Positions 18,925-27,425 of a stretch of DNA of 64,000 nucleotides are shown here, in pieces (the first letter of the stretch is position 1; each line of letters starts with the position of its first letter). Source of the DNA: 2-02-FULL-66-14 sp964651335 (GTDB taxonomy: Bacteria; Pseudomonadota; Gammaproteobacteria; Burkholderiales; SG8-39); assembly GCA_964651335.1 (NCBI GenBank), contig CAZYVT010000007.1, positions 26,830 through 90,829 of the forward strand. Reading direction: 5' to 3'. Position numbers and translations under genes: made by a program. The notes beneath the pieces are model-generated. The model had not been told where the DNA came from and made no database searches. It was given only the letters and a program-made list of their open reading frames with translations.

Positions 18925-19526
18925 AACGGATCGCGGCGCTCCTGTTCGCGGCCGCAATCCTCGCCCTGCCGCCGTCCGCATTTTCCGGCACCCAGGTCTA
19001 CGAGCCGCTGGCCGACAGCGTGCGATCCGCGCTGTATGCGGCAATCGCCGACCGGGCGGTTCCGGTCTTCAATTTCAGGAACCCGCAGCATGCGCATCAA
19101 TGGCTCTATGAGATGTCGAACAGATTGCAGAAGCGCATTCCGGACCGCAAGGAACGCGTTGCGCTGCTCAAGACCGTGCACTATGAGGCGACGCGGGCAG
19201 GGCTCGATCCGCAGCTCGTTCTGGGAGTGATCGATCTGGAATCCGGCTTTCGCAAGTACGCCGTGTCCACGGCCGGGGCGCGCGGCTACATGCAGGTGAT
19301 GCCGTTCTGGACCAAGCTCATCGGCAATGCGCGCGACAACCTGTTCCACCTGCGCAGCAACCTGCGCTACGGCTGCGTGATCCTGCGCCACTACCTGACG
19401 CTGGAAAATGGCGACTACTTCCGTGCGCTCGGCCGCTACAACGGCAGCCTCGGCCGCCCCGAATACCCCAGCGCCGTGCACGCGCTGTGGCGCGGACGCT
19501 GGAAGTACGACGGACCCATCGGATAG
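18921..19526 (+). CDS. Lytic transglycosylase (SLT), exported
   Basis: A 201-residue protein with a signal peptide (residues 1-22, cleaved near AFSG). The SLT domain has the catalytic Glu in VIDLESGFRKYAVS, then GARGYMQVMPFW and RYGCVILRHY, and a C-terminal GRYNGS. It cuts glycan strands in the periplasm. Transglycosylases of this type directly follow proS in many betaproteobacteria. The ATG overlaps the proS stop by 4 nt. Confidence 0.9.
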   Translation: MKRIAALLFAAAILALPPSAFSGTQVYEPLADSVRSALYAAIADRAVPVFNFRNPQHAHQWLYEMSNRLQKRIPDRKERVALLKTVHYEATRAGLDPQLVLGVIDLESGFRKYAVSTAGARGYMQVMPFWTKLIGNARDNLFHLRSNLRYGCVILRHYLTLENGDYFRALGRYNGSLGRPEYPSAVHALWRGRWKYDGPIG

Positions 19527-19528
19527 CC

Positions 19529-20494
19529 GTGCTGCGCGCTCTTCGAGCCAACCCGCGCTTGCTGAGCTGGTTCTACGGTTTCACGCCGCCGGAACGCGGC
19601 GCCATCGTGCTCCGGAATCGGCGCGTGTACATCGTGCCGACGCGACTGGGCTGGATGTTTGCGGGAACGCTCGGGATCCTGCTGCTCGGTTCGATCAACT
19701 ACTCGCTTGCGCTCGGATTTGCCCTTACGTTCGTGCTCGGCGGCATGGGATTTGCCGGCATGGTGCACACGGCGCGCAATCTGGCGCTGCTCGCGGTGAG
19801 TCCAGGGCGCGCCGACCCGGTCTTTGCGGGCGAGGCAGCGCAGTTCCGGCTGCACCTCGACAACCGATCGCGCTTCGACCGTCCTTCGATTCTCGCGCGC
19901 CATCTCGCGTCGGGCGCGCAGCTCGTCGTCGACGTCGCCGCGAATTCGGTCGCGGTGGTGGTGCTCGCCGTGCCGACGGAGCGGCGCGGCCGGCTCGCGC
20001 TCGGGCGCGTGATGCTCGAGACGCGTTTCCCGCTCGGTCTGTTTCGGGCGTGGAGCTATGTGGAGCCGGACGTGCGCTGTCTCGTGTATCCGCGCCCCGC
20101 GCGTAGCCCGCTGCCGCCTCCCGATGCAGAAGCCGCAGGCGGCGGGGCGCGCACCCACGCGCAGGGCAACGACGATTTTTCCGGGCTTCGCGCCTACCAG
20201 GCCTCCGATTCGCCGCGGCACATTGCATGGAAGGCGGTGGCGCGCACCGGCGACATGCTTACCAAGCAGTTCGCGGAGGACGCCGCCGCGGAGCTTTGGC
20301 TCGAGTGGGAGCGCACGCCCCAGCGGCTCGGGACCGAAGAGCGGCTGTCGCTGCTCACCGGCTGGGTGCTCGACGCGGAACGGAGCGGCGCGAGCTACGG
20401 GATGCGCCTGCCGGGCGCCGAGATCGCCACCGGCCGCGGCGACGCGCAGCGCGCCGACTGCCTGAATGCGCTCGCCTTGTACGACAGGCCATGA
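19529..20494 (+). CDS. DUF58 domain-containing protein (MoxR-associated)
   Basis: A 321-residue protein. Two transmembrane helices (residues ~35-75) are followed by a soluble beta-rich region and the DUF58 signature around residues 205-235 (DDFSGLRAYQASDSPRHIAWKA). Such proteins normally work with a MoxR AAA+ ATPase and a TgpA-type transglutaminase. The partner ATPase is not adjacent here. The start is a GTG 2 nt after the upstream stop; an ATG at 19487 inside the upstream gene is an alternative. It is coupled to tgpA by ATGA. Confidence 0.83.
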   Translation: MLRALRANPRLLSWFYGFTPPERGAIVLRNRRVYIVPTRLGWMFAGTLGILLLGSINYSLALGFALTFVLGGMGFAGMVHTARNLALLAVSPGRADPVFAGEAAQFRLHLDNRSRFDRPSILARHLASGAQLVVDVAANSVAVVVLAVPTERRGRLALGRVMLETRFPLGLFRAWSYVEPDVRCLVYPRPARSPLPPPDAEAAGGGARTHAQGNDDFSGLRAYQASDSPRHIAWKAVARTGDMLTKQFAEDAAAELWLEWERTPQRLGTEERLSLLTGWVLDAERSGASYGMRLPGAEIATGRGDAQRADCLNALALYDRP

Positions 20495-22458
20495 CCGCGC
20501 CGCATCCGCTTGCGCCCGAGGTCCGTCCGCTGACCGCGCGAGACCTCGCCGGACTGATTCTGGCGCTCGCGATCGTGGCGGCTCCGCACGCACTGCGCGC
20601 GCCGTGGTGGCTCGCGCTGCTGACCCTGTGCATGTACGGCTTGCGTGCAGTGGCGCTGGTCCACCGCCAGGCGCTGCCGGCGCGCTGGCTGCTGTTTCTC
20701 ATCGCGGCGGTGGCGATGCTCGGCGTGTGGGTGGAATACCGCACGCTTTTCGGCCGGGTGGCCGGAATCGTGTTGCTTCTGCTGTTCTCCGGCCTGAAGC
20801 TGCTCGAAACCCGGTCGCACCGCGACGCATTCGCCGTCGTGTTTCTCTGTTACTTCCTCATGATCACCAATTTTCTCTACACGCAGAGCATTTCCGCGGC
20901 GCTGGCGATGTGCCTGGGGCTCGGGGTCATCACCGCGACGATGGTCGGATTCAGCGCGCCGCAGCGCTCGCTGCGGGCGAATATTCGCACCGCGGGCATG
21001 CTTCTCGCCCACGCCGCGCCGGCAGGGCTCCTGCTGTTCCTGCTTTTTCCGCGGATCCAGGGGCCGATGTGGGGGCTGCCGCAGGACTCGCAAAGCGGCG
21101 TCACCGGCCTCACCGACACCATGTCACCGGGGACTCTCGCGCAACTCGCGCAATCGGATGCACTCGCCTTTCGCGCCGAATTCACGGCGCAGATCCCGGC
21201 GCCGCGCCAGCGCTACTGGCGCGGACCGGTGTTGTCGGACTTCGACGGCCGTACCTGGCAAGCCGGCCTGGTGCACCTCGCAGAGGCGCCGTCGCCGCCG
21301 CGGGACGGCGCGACCTATCGCTACACCGTGTTGCTCGAGCCGCACCCGCGGAACTGGCTGTTCGCGCTCGAATCGCCGGTGCGGATTCCGCCGCAGGCAA
21401 AATTCACTTCGGACAGGCATCTGGTCTCGGCTTCGCCGGTGCGCAATCGCCTGCGCTACGACATGGTCTCGGTCGCAGACGCGCAGCCCGACCCTCGCGA
21501 GGATCCGATACAGTTGCGCCGCGCACTGCGGATCCCGTCCGGCTACAACCCGAAGGCCAGGGCGCTTGCCGATGAATGGCGGCGCGCCGCACGCGATCAG
21601 GAGGAGATCCTTGGCCGCGCCGTGGACTTCTTCCGCACCGGGCGGTATGTCTACACGCTTGAACCCCCGCTGCTGGGGCGCGACTCGGTGGACGAGTTCC
21701 TGTTCTCGACGCGGTCCGGATTCTGCGAGCATTTTGCCTCGGCTTTCGTCTTCCTGATGCGCGCAGCGGGCCTGCCGGCGCGTGTCGTTACGGGCTATCA
21801 GGGCGGAGATCCGAATCCTGTGGACGGCATCCTCACGGTGCGCCAGTCCGACGCGCACGCCTGGGCCGAAGTGTTCGTCTCAGGCCGCGGCTGGCTGCGC
21901 GCCGATCCGACCGCCGCAGCGGTGCCCGGTCGCGTCGAAGAAGGCCTTGCCCGGTCCGTGCCCGGCGGCGCCGGGCTTGCGCTCCTGATGCGGCCCGAAT
22001 TCGAATGGCTGCGCGGAATACGCTACAACTGGGAAGCGCTCGTGCACCAGTGGAATGTCCGGGTGCTCGGCTACAACCCGGAACGCCAGCGCGAATTCAT
22101 GTCGTGGTTCGGCATGCAGAGCGCCGACTGGAGGGAGCTCGCCGCGGCGCTGTCTGCCGCAATGGGCGTGTTCACGTTGTCGCTGCTTGCCTGGTCGCTG
22201 CGGCGCTGGGCGCGGCCGGACCCGGTGCAGGCGGCATGGCTGCGGTTTTGCCGCAAGCTCGGCGCCCGCGGTTTTGCGCGCGCACCGCACGAAGGTCCGC
22301 GCGACTACTCGGATCGCGCCGCGCGCAACGCCCCGGCGGCGGGCGCCGCCATCCGGCGCATTGGAGATTTGTACATCGCACTTCGCTACGGGAAAACGGC
22401 GGCGGCGGAAGAGGTCGCCGAGCTGCAGCGTCTGGTACGCGCATTGAAGTTCGCATGA
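20491..22458 (+). CDS. TgpA-type membrane transglutaminase-like protein
   Basis: A 655-residue protein with about six N-terminal transmembrane helices (residues 12-175, the DUF3488 region), a periplasmic transglutaminase core with the triad visible as Cys in SGFCEHFASAF, His in SDAHAWAEVFV and Asp in WLRADPTAA, one more transmembrane helix near residue 555, and a DUF4129-type cytosolic tail. P. aeruginosa TgpA, of the same layout, is essential and has been linked to the cell wall. The substrate here is unknown. It overlaps both neighbours by 4 nt. Confidence 0.88.
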   Translation: MTAPHPLAPEVRPLTARDLAGLILALAIVAAPHALRAPWWLALLTLCMYGLRAVALVHRQALPARWLLFLIAAVAMLGVWVEYRTLFGRVAGIVLLLLFSGLKLLETRSHRDAFAVVFLCYFLMITNFLYTQSISAALAMCLGLGVITATMVGFSAPQRSLRANIRTAGMLLAHAAPAGLLLFLLFPRIQGPMWGLPQDSQSGVTGLTDTMSPGTLAQLAQSDALAFRAEFTAQIPAPRQRYWRGPVLSDFDGRTWQAGLVHLAEAPSPPRDGATYRYTVLLEPHPRNWLFALESPVRIPPQAKFTSDRHLVSASPVRNRLRYDMVSVADAQPDPREDPIQLRRALRIPSGYNPKARALADEWRRAARDQEEILGRAVDFFRTGRYVYTLEPPLLGRDSVDEFLFSTRSGFCEHFASAFVFLMRAAGLPARVVTGYQGGDPNPVDGILTVRQSDAHAWAEVFVSGRGWLRADPTAAAVPGRVEEGLARSVPGGAGLALLMRPEFEWLRGIRYNWEALVHQWNVRVLGYNPERQREFMSWFGMQSADWRELAAALSAAMGVFTLSLLAWSLRRWARPDPVQAAWLRFCRKLGARGFARAPHEGPRDYSDRAARNAPAAGAAIRRIGDLYIALRYGKTAAAEEVAELQRLVRALKFA

Positions 22459-23444
22459 AGCAGCTGCTCTGCTTCGGCGCCCTGCTTTCCTGCTGCGCAG
22501 CACTGGCAGGGGACCCGCCGCAGACGCCGTATGGCAGCCGGCCGGCGGTGCGCGCATTCGTGCAAGAGATGGTACGGCGCCACGGTTTCGTGGAGCGCGA
22601 GCTCGTGTTCGCGTTTTCGCGCGCCCGGCGCCAGGCCGCCGTTCTGAAGGCGGTGACGCCGCCCACCGACCGCGCGCGGTCGTGGGCCGAGTACCGCGCA
22701 ACGTTCCTCGACGACCGCCGCATCGAGGCCGGGATCGAGTTCTGGCGCATGCACCGCGCAGCGCTCGAGCGCGCGACCCGGGAATACGGAGTTCCCGAAG
22801 AAGTGACCGTTGCGATCATCGGGATCGAAACGTTCTACGGCCGCAATACCGGCCGCTGGCGCGTGATCGACGCGCTCACCACCCTTGCGTTCGATTATCC
22901 GCCGCGCGCCGAGTTCTTCCGCGCCGAACTCGAAAATTACCTGCTGCTCGCGCGCGAGACCGGAACCGACGTCTTTTCCGCGCGCGGGTCCTACGCGGGC
23001 GCGATCGGCATCCCGCAATTCATGCCGGGTAGCTACCTGAAATTCGCGGTCGACTTTGACGGCGACGGGATCATCGACCTGACCGCCAATCCGGCCGATG
23101 CGATCGGCAGCGTGGCGAACTTCCTCAAGCAGCACGGCTGGCGGCGCGGCGAACACGTGCTGCTCGCCGCGGAGATCCAGGGGGAGGCGTTTCGACCCTA
23201 CGCGGACGGCAGCGTGCTGCCGCGCCACACGCTGGAAGATTTGGCGAAGGCAGGCGTCGCAGCGGGGGGGGCGACGACGCCGAAGACCCTCAAAGCAGTG
23301 CTCATCGAGCTCGAGACGCCGGGGCGCCCGAGCGAATTCCGCCTCGGGTTCGACAACTTCTACGTGCTGACGCGTTACAACCGGTCGAGCTTCTACGCTG
23401 CCGCGGTGGCGGACCTTGCGGCGGCGCTGCGCGCGGCGCGCTGA
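22455..23444 (+). CDS. mltB: Lytic murein transglycosylase B-like
   Basis: A 329-residue protein with a signal peptide MKQLLCFGALLSCCAALAG; the tandem Cys could allow lipidation but no perfect lipobox is present. The MltB/SltB1 domain has the catalytic Glu in IIGIETFYGRNTG, then PRRAEFF-like PPRAEFFRAELENYL, GAIGIPQFMPGSY and the DFDGDGIIDL EF-hand-like loop. It forms 1,6-anhydro-muropeptides that AmpD later processes. It is last in the proS cluster, and its end faces nlpD. Confidence 0.92.
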   Translation: MKQLLCFGALLSCCAALAGDPPQTPYGSRPAVRAFVQEMVRRHGFVERELVFAFSRARRQAAVLKAVTPPTDRARSWAEYRATFLDDRRIEAGIEFWRMHRAALERATREYGVPEEVTVAIIGIETFYGRNTGRWRVIDALTTLAFDYPPRAEFFRAELENYLLLARETGTDVFSARGSYAGAIGIPQFMPGSYLKFAVDFDGDGIIDLTANPADAIGSVANFLKQHGWRRGEHVLLAAEIQGEAFRPYADGSVLPRHTLEDLAKAGVAAGGATTPKTLKAVLIELETPGRPSEFRLGFDNFYVLTRYNRSSFYAAAVADLAAALRAAR

Positions 23445-23478
23445 TCGGGATCGGTGCGGCGGAAGGGCGGACCGCTGC

Positions 23479-24423
23479 TCAGCCGGGAGGCAGGTAGTGA
23501 AGCGGATCGACCGGCTTGCCGGACTTGCGGATTTCGAAGTGCAGCTTGGGCGCCTCGGCGTCAGTGTCGCCGAGCTCCGCGATCTTCTGGCCGCGCACCA
23601 CCTGCTGGCCTTCCTTCACCAGAATTTCGCGGTTGTGAGCGTAGACGCTGTTGAACCCGTTGTCGTGCTTGATGACGATCAGCTTGCCGTAACCGCGGAT
23701 CCCCGTGCCGGTGTACATCACGCGCCCTGGCGCTGCTGCGACCACCGGATCGCCGATCCTGCCGCCGATGTCCACGCCCTTGTTGTTCGGCTCGGCAAAT
23801 CCCGTCAGTACTTTGCCCTTCGCGGGCCAGACGAAGTCGATCGCCTCCGGGTCGCGTTCGGCAGCCCGCGACGGCTCCGGCTTGGGCGCAATCGCGACCG
23901 GCTGGGGCGCAGGCTTCACTGCCGGGGCCGCGTCGCCTTGCGAGAGGATGACGAGGTTCTGTTCCGAGTACGGCAGGCGCAGCGCCTTGGGCGCCGTCTT
24001 CATCGCGCCGTCGCCCTGACCTTGTCGCGCCATCGCGGCCGGATCGAGCGGGCGCGATTCGACCGGGCCCGCGCCGCGCGCGGCACCGATTTGAACCTGC
24101 GGTTGTTCCTCCGGCGAGGCAAGGCGAAGAGCTTGCCCGACCCGGATCTTCGCCGGATCGTCGAGCTTGTTCCACTGCGCCAGGTCCCGGTAGTCCACGC
24201 CCTGCTCCAGCGCAATGCTGTAGAGGGTGTCGCCCCGCCTGACCGTGTAGGTTGCCTGCGGCGCCGCCGAGGCGCCCGGAACGGGCGTCGGTTGTACCGC
24301 CGGCGGTTTGGGGGCGGTAACGGGGGCCGGCCGGCGGTCGTCCACCGGGGCCGCTGCACGCTGCGTCGCGCAGCCGGCGGCGAACAGGCACGCCGCGCCA
24401 ACCACCATTGCGATCCTCATCAT
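23479..24423 (-). CDS. nlpD: NlpD-type lipoprotein, LysM and degenerate M23 domain
   Basis: A 314-residue lipoprotein with lipobox LFAAGC, a LysM domain at ~57-102 (YTVRRGDTLYSIA) and a C-terminal LytM/M23 domain at ~215-312. The zinc ligands of active M23 enzymes are lost: the HxGxD position reads NKGVD and the HxH position reads KLH. As in E. coli NlpD, it should therefore activate a cell-wall amidase (AmiC) during division rather than cut itself. It overlaps the pcm stop by ATGA. The usual downstream rpoS gene is absent; mltB follows convergently. Confidence 0.9.
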   Translation of the reverse strand: MMRIAMVVGAACLFAAGCATQRAAAPVDDRRPAPVTAPKPPAVQPTPVPGASAAPQATYTVRRGDTLYSIALEQGVDYRDLAQWNKLDDPAKIRVGQALRLASPEEQPQVQIGAARGAGPVESRPLDPAAMARQGQGDGAMKTAPKALRLPYSEQNLVILSQGDAAPAVKPAPQPVAIAPKPEPSRAAERDPEAIDFVWPAKGKVLTGFAEPNNKGVDIGGRIGDPVVAAAPGRVMYTGTGIRGYGKLIVIKHDNGFNSVYAHNREILVKEGQQVVRGQKIAELGDTDAEAPKLHFEIRKSGKPVDPLHYLPPG

Positions 24424-25097
24424 GCCTTTCCGCTCTCGAGCGGGACAAAACGCACCGGGTCGAGCGCCGTCTCGCTGTAGCCGCGCACGCCACGCTCGAT
24501 CAGAATCAGCCGCTGCGCGCTCGCGGTTGCGCCGCGCACCGGAATGATCATTCTGCCACCCGGCGCAAGCTGCCGTAAGAGGGGCTGCGACGCCTGCATC
24601 GCGGCGGCGGCGACGATGATGGCGTCGAACGGCGCCGCCCTTTCCAGGCCCAGATTGCCGTCTCCGTGCACCAGGCGCAGGTTGCGCAGCCGCAGCTCGC
24701 GCAGGTTTGCGCGCGCGCGCTCGAGCAGTTCCTTGATGCGCTCGACCGAGTACACCTCTTTCGCAAGGTGCGCGAGCACGGCGGCCTGGTAGCCGCATCC
24801 GGTGCCGACTTCGAGCACCTTGCCGAGCTCCCTGCCGTTTGCCAGCTGTTCGATCATCCGTGCCACGACGTAGGGCTGCGAGATCGTCTGCCCGAAGCCG
24901 ATCGGCAGTGCGGTGTCCTCGTATGCCCGGTGCGCCAGCGCCTCGTCGACGAACACATGGCGCGGCACCGACGCCATCGCGGCGAGCACCCGCTGGTCGC
25001 CAATTCCCTTTTCGCGCAACCGCTCCACCATTCGCGCGCGGGTGCGCTGCGAGGTCATGCCGATCCCGAGAAGATTCCTGGTCCTGGGCGCGTTCAC
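24420..25097 (-). CDS. pcm: Protein-L-isoaspartate O-methyltransferase
   Basis: A 225-residue SAM-dependent methyltransferase with the PCMT features: the IGFGQTISQPYVVARM substrate loop, VLEVGTGCGYQAAVLA as motif I, VYSVERI as post-I, and the C-terminal RFVPL. It repairs isoaspartyl residues in aged proteins. It is the middle gene of surE-pcm-nlpD, with 4-nt overlaps on both sides. Confidence 0.95.
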   Translation of the reverse strand: MNAPRTRNLLGIGMTSQRTRARMVERLREKGIGDQRVLAAMASVPRHVFVDEALAHRAYEDTALPIGFGQTISQPYVVARMIEQLANGRELGKVLEVGTGCGYQAAVLAHLAKEVYSVERIKELLERARANLRELRLRNLRLVHGDGNLGLERAAPFDAIIVAAAAMQASQPLLRQLAPGGRMIIPVRGATASAQRLILIERGVRGYSETALDPVRFVPLESGKA

Positions 25098-25837
25098 TTC
25101 GCCAGCCAGTCCTTCACCAGCGCAAGTTGTCCATGCAACGTGAGGTCCACCTGCAGAGGCGTGACCGAAACGCGTTTGTTCGCGACGGCGTGAAAGTCGG
25201 TGCCCGGCCCGGCATCCTGCGCATCTCCGGCGGCGCCGATCCAGTATGCGTTCTCCCCGCGCGGGGTTTGCACTTTGACCACCGGCTCGGCCTTGTGGCG
25301 CCTGCCGAGACGCGTGATTTCGACACCCCCCAGATCGGATGGCGCCACGCTCGGCACATTGACGTTCAGCAGTACCGGCTGCGTCATCGGTACGCGCCTG
25401 AAGCGCTCCACCAACTGCACCGCGATTGCCGCGGCGGTCTCGAAATGGCGTCCGGTCTTGCTCGCCAGCGAGACGGCGAGCGAAGGGATGCCGAGCAGAA
25501 AGCCTTCGGTCGCGGCAGCGACAGTGCCGGAGTAGATCGTGTCGTCGCCCATGTTGGCACCGAGATTGATCCCCGAGAGCACGATGTCCGGAACGAAATC
25601 GAGCAACCCGGTCACGGCGAGGTGCACGCAGTCCGTCGGGGTTCCGTTCACCGAATAGAACCCGTTCGGCGCCCGCCGCACCGTGAGCGGGCGGTCGAGC
25701 GTGAGCGAGTTCGAGGCGCCGGAGCGATCGCGCTCGGGAGCGACGACGGTCACCTCGCCGAGCGCGGCGAGACGCTCCGCGAGCAGCGTGATGCCGGGAG
25801 AGAAATAGCCGTCGTCGTTCGAGAGCAGGATGCGCAT
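25094..25837 (-). CDS. surE: 5'/3'-nucleotidase SurE
   Basis: A 247-residue protein starting MRILLSNDDGYFSPG, the SurE metal/substrate motif, with APERDRSGASNSLT, GTPTDCVHLA and the LSGINLGANMGDDTIYSGTVAAATEG core. It dephosphorylates nucleoside monophosphates and is linked to stationary-phase survival. The ATG at 25837 is chosen by homology; an in-frame upstream start would add 12 unrelated residues. Confidence 0.96.
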   Translation of the reverse strand: MRILLSNDDGYFSPGITLLAERLAALGEVTVVAPERDRSGASNSLTLDRPLTVRRAPNGFYSVNGTPTDCVHLAVTGLLDFVPDIVLSGINLGANMGDDTIYSGTVAAATEGFLLGIPSLAVSLASKTGRHFETAAAIAVQLVERFRRVPMTQPVLLNVNVPSVAPSDLGGVEITRLGRRHKAEPVVKVQTPRGENAYWIGAAGDAQDAGPGTDFHAVANKRVSVTPLQVDLTLHGQLALVKDWLAK

Positions 25838-25879
25838 GGCGGAACGAGCGGATTGTATCCGCCCGATCCGCAAGCCGCG

Positions 25880-26350
25880 CTAGAGACGCTCGGCAAACCT
25901 GCTATGGCCGGCGTCTTTCATCAGGTCGGTGAACTGCGTGCCGCGCATGCGGACCAACACCTGATGGTCACCGCCCTCGAAGTACACCTCCGCCGCCGAT
26001 TCGATGCTGTGATCGACCACGGTCTCCATGCCGTACGCGACTCCCAGCGGCGGCACCGCGCCCCGCTCGCAGTCGGCGAACAGCCCCGCAAGCTGTTCCT
26101 CCGTCGCGAAGCGCAGACGGCGATGCAGCTGCCGGTCGAGGTCGGCGACGCGCACCTTGCAGTCGGCGGGCACGACCGCCATCAGGTACCCGTGCTCGTC
26201 CTCCAGAATCACTGATTTCACGAGGCAACCCGCCGGGATGTGCGCTGCGCGCGCGGTCTGCCGGCTGCTCATCGTCGGCTCGTGAAACACCACGTCGTAC
26301 TGCGCGCCTTTCGAGGCGAGGAAGTTCTGCAGGGTGATTGCGATCGCCAT
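25880..26350 (-). CDS. YbaK/EbsC-type aminoacyl-tRNA deacylase-like protein
   Basis: A 156-residue stand-alone YbaK domain. The family Lys is in CLVKSVILEDEHG, and the GAVPPLGVAYGMETVVD segment forms the pocket. Relatives hydrolyse mischarged tRNA such as Ala- or Cys-tRNA-Pro; ProS, encoded 7 kb away, has its own related insertion. The ATG at 26350 has a consensus AGGAGG seven bases upstream. It lies 42 nt upstream of surE on the same strand. Confidence 0.85.
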   Translation of the reverse strand: MAIAITLQNFLASKGAQYDVVFHEPTMSSRQTARAAHIPAGCLVKSVILEDEHGYLMAVVPADCKVRVADLDRQLHRRLRFATEEQLAGLFADCERGAVPPLGVAYGMETVVDHSIESAAEVYFEGGDHQVLVRMRGTQFTDLMKDAGHSRFAERL

Positions 26351-26484
26351 GACGGCCTCCTGTGCAACGCGAGAGAATGGAAAACAAAGTATAGGCGCAT
26401 GCCGCGTGAGTTCAAGAGCCCTTGCGGCAGGGTCGCACTTGCGGCGCCTTGGATACAATTTATCATCCTGTTTCTCAGCCTTTC

Positions 26485-27372
26485 GTGCCTCGCGTCGCAT
26501 TGATCGTCAACCCGTCCGCCGGGCGCGGAGCCGGCGAGCGCCTGGCATCGGCGGTGCGTGCGCGGCTTCAAGAGCGCGATCTCCGCTGCGAAGTGCGGCT
26601 CACGAGGGCGCCCGGAGAGGCCACGGCACTGGTGGCTGCGGCGCTTCGCGATGGCGCCGACTGCGTGGCCGTCGCGGGCGGCGACGGCACGGTCAACGAA
26701 GCGGTCAACGGCTATGTTGGAACCGCTCGCGCAGATCAGGCGCTCGCGGTCATCCCGGTCGGCACCGGAAACGATTTTGCGAAGATGCTCGGTGTGGGGG
26801 GCGACTGGCGTCTCGCCTGCGAAAGGATCGCTGCGGGCCGGCGCCGGCGCGTGGACCTGGGACGCTGCAACGGCAGGATCTTCGCCAACGGTATCGGCGC
26901 CGGATTCGACGCGCAGGTCGCGCTCGAGGCGAACGGTATCCGCTGGCTGCGCGGGAACGCCGTATACGGCGTTGCCCTCGCCCGCACGCTGCTGCTGCGT
27001 TACGCGACGCCGCACGCCCGCATCGTGCACGATGCGGGCGTGCTCGAGGGGCGCATTACGATGATGGCGGCCGCGAACGGCACCACCTACGGCGGTGCGT
27101 TTCGCATGGCACCGGATGCGGACATTGCAGACGGACTGCTCGACCTCGTCGTCGCCGACTCACTGTCACGCATCGGGATTTTGGGCCTCGTGCCGCACGT
27201 CATGCGCGGCACACACGTCGGACGGGCCGGCGTGACCGTGCTGCGCACCAAGCGCGTGGTGGTGGAGACGGACGAGCCGCTCGTCGTGCACGCCGATGGC
27301 GAGATCATCGACCGCGCGGCGAGGCGGCTTGAGGTCGACGTGTTGCCCGGTGCACTGCTTGCAATCGCCTGA
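26485..27372 (+). CDS. Diacylglycerol/lipid kinase family protein (YegS/DgkB type)
   Basis: A 295-residue protein with the DAGK catalytic signature: VNPSAGRGAG near residue 8, VAGGDGTVNEAVNG near 66 and PVGTGNDFAKMLG near 92. The family phosphorylates diacylglycerol, sphingosine-like bases or related lipids at the inner membrane; the substrate here is unknown. I favour the GTG at 26485 (VPRVALIVNP); an in-frame ATG at 26422 would lie before a TACAAT (26454-26459) that could be the -10 of this gene. Confidence 0.85.
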   Translation: MPRVALIVNPSAGRGAGERLASAVRARLQERDLRCEVRLTRAPGEATALVAAALRDGADCVAVAGGDGTVNEAVNGYVGTARADQALAVIPVGTGNDFAKMLGVGGDWRLACERIAAGRRRRVDLGRCNGRIFANGIGAGFDAQVALEANGIRWLRGNAVYGVALARTLLLRYATPHARIVHDAGVLEGRITMMAAANGTTYGGAFRMAPDADIADGLLDLVVADSLSRIGILGLVPHVMRGTHVGRAGVTVLRTKRVVVETDEPLVVHADGEIIDRAARRLEVDVLPGALLAIA

Positions 27373-27425
27373 ATGATGGTATCGTGCCCCGGCGGCAACG
27401 GAGAGTACGCGGGCAGGGGGCCGGC

